Below are positions 61,909 through 64,000 of a stretch of DNA of 64,000 nucleotides, one piece after another. The translations under genes were made by a program, and so were the position numbers. The stretch lies in the NCBI RefSeq assembly GCF_017352135.1, contig NZ_CP071454.1:3001001-3065000 (forward strand), written 5' to 3'. Within the stretch, counting starts at the first letter, position 1. The number at the start of each line of letters is the position of its first letter. Below the pieces are notes generated by a model. The model ran no database searches. It worked only from the letters and a program-made list of their open reading frames with translations, and was not told the origin of the DNA. The stretch comes from Rhizobium lentis (lineage in GTDB: Bacteria; Pseudomonadota; Alphaproteobacteria; Rhizobiales; Rhizobiaceae).

Positions 61909-62979
61909 TCAGAACGGGAGTCTTTGCTCAGTTTGCTTGTCGAACACATGAGCCGCGGCAGGATCGACGTCGAGCCGTATCCTCTCGCCCGGCTTCAGCG
62001 CGTGGCGCTCGCGAAAGGCGCACAAGACGCGCTTGCCCGCCAATTGGACTGCCAGGAGAATTTCGGCCCCCGTCGGCTCGATCAACTCGACAGTTGCCGG
62101 TACGCCCGCATCGCCATTCGACAGTATCCACTGGTCTGGACGTACGCCGTATATCACCTCTTGGCCGTTACTCGCCCGCGTGCCTTGTGGAAGGGGAAGG
62201 GCCGACCCGTCAGAGAGCCGCGCTGAGTTGGAAGAGAGATCGATTGTGGCTGGCAGCATGTTCATCGCCGGCGAGCCGATGAAGCCGGCGACGAAGATAT
62301 TTGCCGGCCTGTCGTAAAGCTCTAGCGGCGCACCGATCTGTTCCACCTTGCCGTCGCGAAGCACTACGATGCGGTCCGCCATTGTCATGGCTTCAATCTG
62401 GTCGTGCGTGACATACACGGAAGTCGCGCCGAGGCGCTGGTGAAGAGTTTTGATCTCCGAACGCATATCTACGCGCAACGCGGCGTCCAGGTTTGACAGC
62501 GGCTCGTCGAAGAAGAACGCCTTTGGGCGGCGAACCATCGCGCGCCCCATGGCAACACGCTGCCGCTGGCCTCCGGAGAGCGCCTTCGGATATCGGTCGA
62601 GATAGGGCGTAAGCCGCAACATCTCGGCAGCCTTGTCGACCTTGGCGTTGCGATCCGCAAGATTTTCGCCGCGCAATTTCAATGCGAAAGCCATGTTCTC
62701 CCGAACGGTCATGTGCGGATAGAGCGCGTAGTTCTGGAACACCATCGCCACGTCACGATCCTTGGCGGCGATGTTATCGACGCGGTTTCCACCAAGCTTG
62801 ATGGTGCCGCCGGTGATCTCCTCAAGGCCGGCAAGCGACCGCAGCAGCGTGGATTTGCCGCAACCGGAGGGACCGACCAGTACGACGAACTCACCGTCGG
62901 CTATATCGAATGAGATGTTGCGCAGTGCGTGATAGGAGCCGTAATGCTTGTCGACCTGGTCGAGCTCGATCGTCGCCAT
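61909..62979 (-). CDS. Sugar/polyol importer ATPase, UgpC/MalK-like
   Basis: 356 residues. Walker A GPSGCGKST, Q-loop VFQNYALYPHMTV, signature [14 protein letters not shown], Walker B FFDEPLSNLD, switch VTHDQIEAM, then the OB/TOBE regulatory domain (about 240-356). It energises a CUT1-type importer. The binding protein and permeases are not in the window and probably lie further upstream past 64000. It sits between dehydrogenase genes, so the importer carries their polyol. Confidence 0.92.
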   Translation of the reverse strand: MATIELDQVDKHYGSYHALRNISFDIADGEFVVLVGPSGCGKSTLLRSLAGLEEITGGTIKLGGNRVDNIAAKDRDVAMVFQNYALYPHMTVRENMAFALKLRGENLADRNAKVDKAAEMLRLTPYLDRYPKALSGGQRQRVAMGRAMVRRPKAFFFDEPLSNLDAALRVDMRSEIKTLHQRLGATSVYVTHDQIEAMTMADRIVVLRDGKVEQIGAPLELYDRPANIFVAGFIGSPAMNMLPATIDLSSNSARLSDGSALPLPQGTRASNGQEVIYGVRPDQWILSNGDAGVPATVELIEPTGAEILLAVQLAGKRVLCAFRERHALKPGERIRLDVDPAAAHVFDKQTEQRLPF

Positions 62980-63045
62980 CTGTCAATCCTTAGTCAGTTG
63001 TGGCGGCATGGCCGCCGATCATTCGGGACGGGTTCACGGGCAGCT

Positions 63046-63816
63046 TCACCATGAGGTGTATCCTGCATCGGCAACGACGATGCTGCCGGTCATCAGGCTG
63101 GCGGCATCGGAGGCCAAGAACAGGACGACAGATGCAATTTCCTCGACTTCGCCCATGCGCTTCATCGGCGTCATGTCCATCCAGTCCTTGTCCCACCCGG
63201 TCCCCTCGACGGCGGTCTTCGTCATGTCCGTCGCGATATAGGTTGGCGCGACGGCGTTGACGCGGACGCCCCGCTCGGCCCATTCGGCTGCAAGCGACTT
63301 TGTCAGCATGTGGACGGCACCCTTCGAGGTGTTGTAGCCAGCTTGCGGCTGCGGCCGGTTCGCGATGATGCCGGACATCGAACCGATATTGACGATCGAG
63401 CCCTTGCCCGCCTTCAGCATCAGGTTTCCGAAAGCGCGATTGCTCCAGAACATGCCGTTGAGGTTCACGTTCAGGACTCGGAGCCAGTCCGCATCTGACA
63501 TCTCCTCCGCCGGGCTGTGCGACGCAATGCCGGCATTGGCGACCAGAATGTCCACGCGGCCAAGCCTGGTCGCGATCGCCGCCGCGACACGGTCGGTTTC
63601 GCTGGAATCGGTCACGTCCAGACGAATGAATTCGGCCTCTCGCCCCATCGCGGCGAGCTTCGAGACGGCCGACCGACCGAGCTCTTCATCAAGATCCGTC
63701 AGCACGACATGCGCGCCCGCTTCCGATAAGGCATCAGCGCAGGCATAGCCGATGTTGCGCGCCGCGCCGGTGACGACCGCCACTCTTCCACTGAGATCCA
63801 GCTTCCGCAGGTACAT
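63046..63816 (-). CDS. Galactitol-dehydrogenase-like SDR
   Basis: 256 residues. TGAARNIGYACADALSEAGA, Asp in VLTDLDEELG (NAD preference), catalytic YNTSK. NVNLNGMFWSNRAFGNLMLK, SMSGIIANRPQPQAGYNTSK and WMDMTPMKRMGEVEEIASVV parallel Rhodobacter galactitol 2-dehydrogenase, including the terminal aromatic residue. It should oxidise a hexitol or pentitol. The ATG at 63816 is one base after the stop of the upstream gene, so the two are coupled. Confidence 0.87.
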   Translation of the reverse strand: MYLRKLDLSGRVAVVTGAARNIGYACADALSEAGAHVVLTDLDEELGRSAVSKLAAMGREAEFIRLDVTDSSETDRVAAAIATRLGRVDILVANAGIASHSPAEEMSDADWLRVLNVNLNGMFWSNRAFGNLMLKAGKGSIVNIGSMSGIIANRPQPQAGYNTSKGAVHMLTKSLAAEWAERGVRVNAVAPTYIATDMTKTAVEGTGWDKDWMDMTPMKRMGEVEEIASVVLFLASDAASLMTGSIVVADAGYTSW

Positions 63817-63817
63817 G

Positions 63818-64000
63818 CTACTTCCCAAGCTCGATCTGGATCTTGACGGAGGACGGCTTCGGTCGCACGGCGTAATCGAACGCTTCGACAGAATCCTCGA
63901 AAGCGTAGGTATCGGTGATCAGCGCATCGACATTGATCTGGTTCGATCCCAATAGCGCGACGATGCGCGGGTAGACATGGGCGTAGCGGAACACGTGTTC
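63818..64000 (-). CDS. Zinc-type polyol dehydrogenase, C-terminal part (starts beyond the window)
   Basis: The last 60 codons read EHVFRYAHVYPRIVALLGSN, then TDTYAFEDSVEAFDYA and PSSVKIQIELGK, which is the end of medium-chain sorbitol/xylitol dehydrogenases. The zinc and cofactor sites are outside the window. It is the first visible gene of the leftward polyol operon. Confidence 0.85.
   Translation of the reverse strand, partial: EHVFRYAHVYPRIVALLGSNQINVDALITDTYAFEDSVEAFDYAVRPKPSSVKIQIELGK

Overview
The window looks like chromosomal-type DNA from a fast-growing Rhizobium close to the R. leguminosarum / R. etli group. The basis is high GC, strong AGGAGG-type ribosome sites, a betI-betB pair, a Rhizobium-etli-type asparaginase, a Tat-exported beta-helix protein, a soluble chemoreceptor ending in DWEEF, and several copies of GC-rich palindromic intergenic elements typical of rhizobia. 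No rRNA, tRNA, CRISPR array, phage or complete insertion sequence was seen. Functions are read from motifs and family knowledge only; no database search was run.

Layout. 1-9 kb: osmoprotection (betB partial, betI with operator), an HdeD-like membrane protein, an orphan ParD antitoxin, an EAL-CBS-GGDEF protein, a quinone oxidoreductase, asparaginase with a convergent DeoR regulator, and a GST. 9-16 kb: an intact VapBC pair with operator, a 54-residue membrane protein, soxR with a SoxR box, SDR, LysR and GST genes, a Raf-kinase-inhibitor-like protein and a Tat beta-helix protein. 17-23 kb: a signalling block (PAS-GAF-GGDEF-EAL, LuxR-type regulator, soluble MCP) and a GDPD-type phosphodiesterase. 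23.5-27 kb: an alpha/beta hydrolase fragment, then the ligase-associated nuclease and ATP-dependent DNA ligase, separated by a long perfect inverted repeat. 27-34 kb: an exported hydrolase, a doubly frameshifted AbiEii-like gene, two tandem L,D-transpeptidase lipoproteins, cspA and rpsU, and the ohrR/ohr pair. 34-43 kb: a MarR-controlled DUF899-DUF1579-VOC operon, two ABC-F ATPases (the first behind an attenuator-like leader with a small upstream ORF) and a HerA/DUF853 ATPase. 43-47 kb: a parDE locus with a frameshifted toxin, a Nudix hydrolase and a stand-alone zwf.

47.4-54.9 kb is a catabolic island: a divergent LysR regulator, a ureohydrolase (agmatinase/guanidino-acid hydrolase family), a complete PotDABC-like importer, an FMN 2-hydroxyacid oxidase and an Ldh_2-family dehydrogenase. 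Together they suggest uptake and oxidation of a guanidino- or hydroxy-acid. 55-60 kb carries tam, a CorC/HlyC-type protein, a cupin and a class III cyclase-TolB-TPR protein. 60.4-64 kb is the end of a leftward polyol operon: four different dehydrogenases (zinc MDR, galactitol-DH-like, L-xylulose-reductase-like, ribitol-DH-like) around one sugar-importer ATPase. It continues past the window edge.

The most interesting items are the leader peptide plus terminator in front of the first ABC-F gene, the guanidino/hydroxy-acid island, the cluster of decayed toxin genes beside one intact VapBC, and an intergenic palindrome that has become the C-terminal coding tail of betI.
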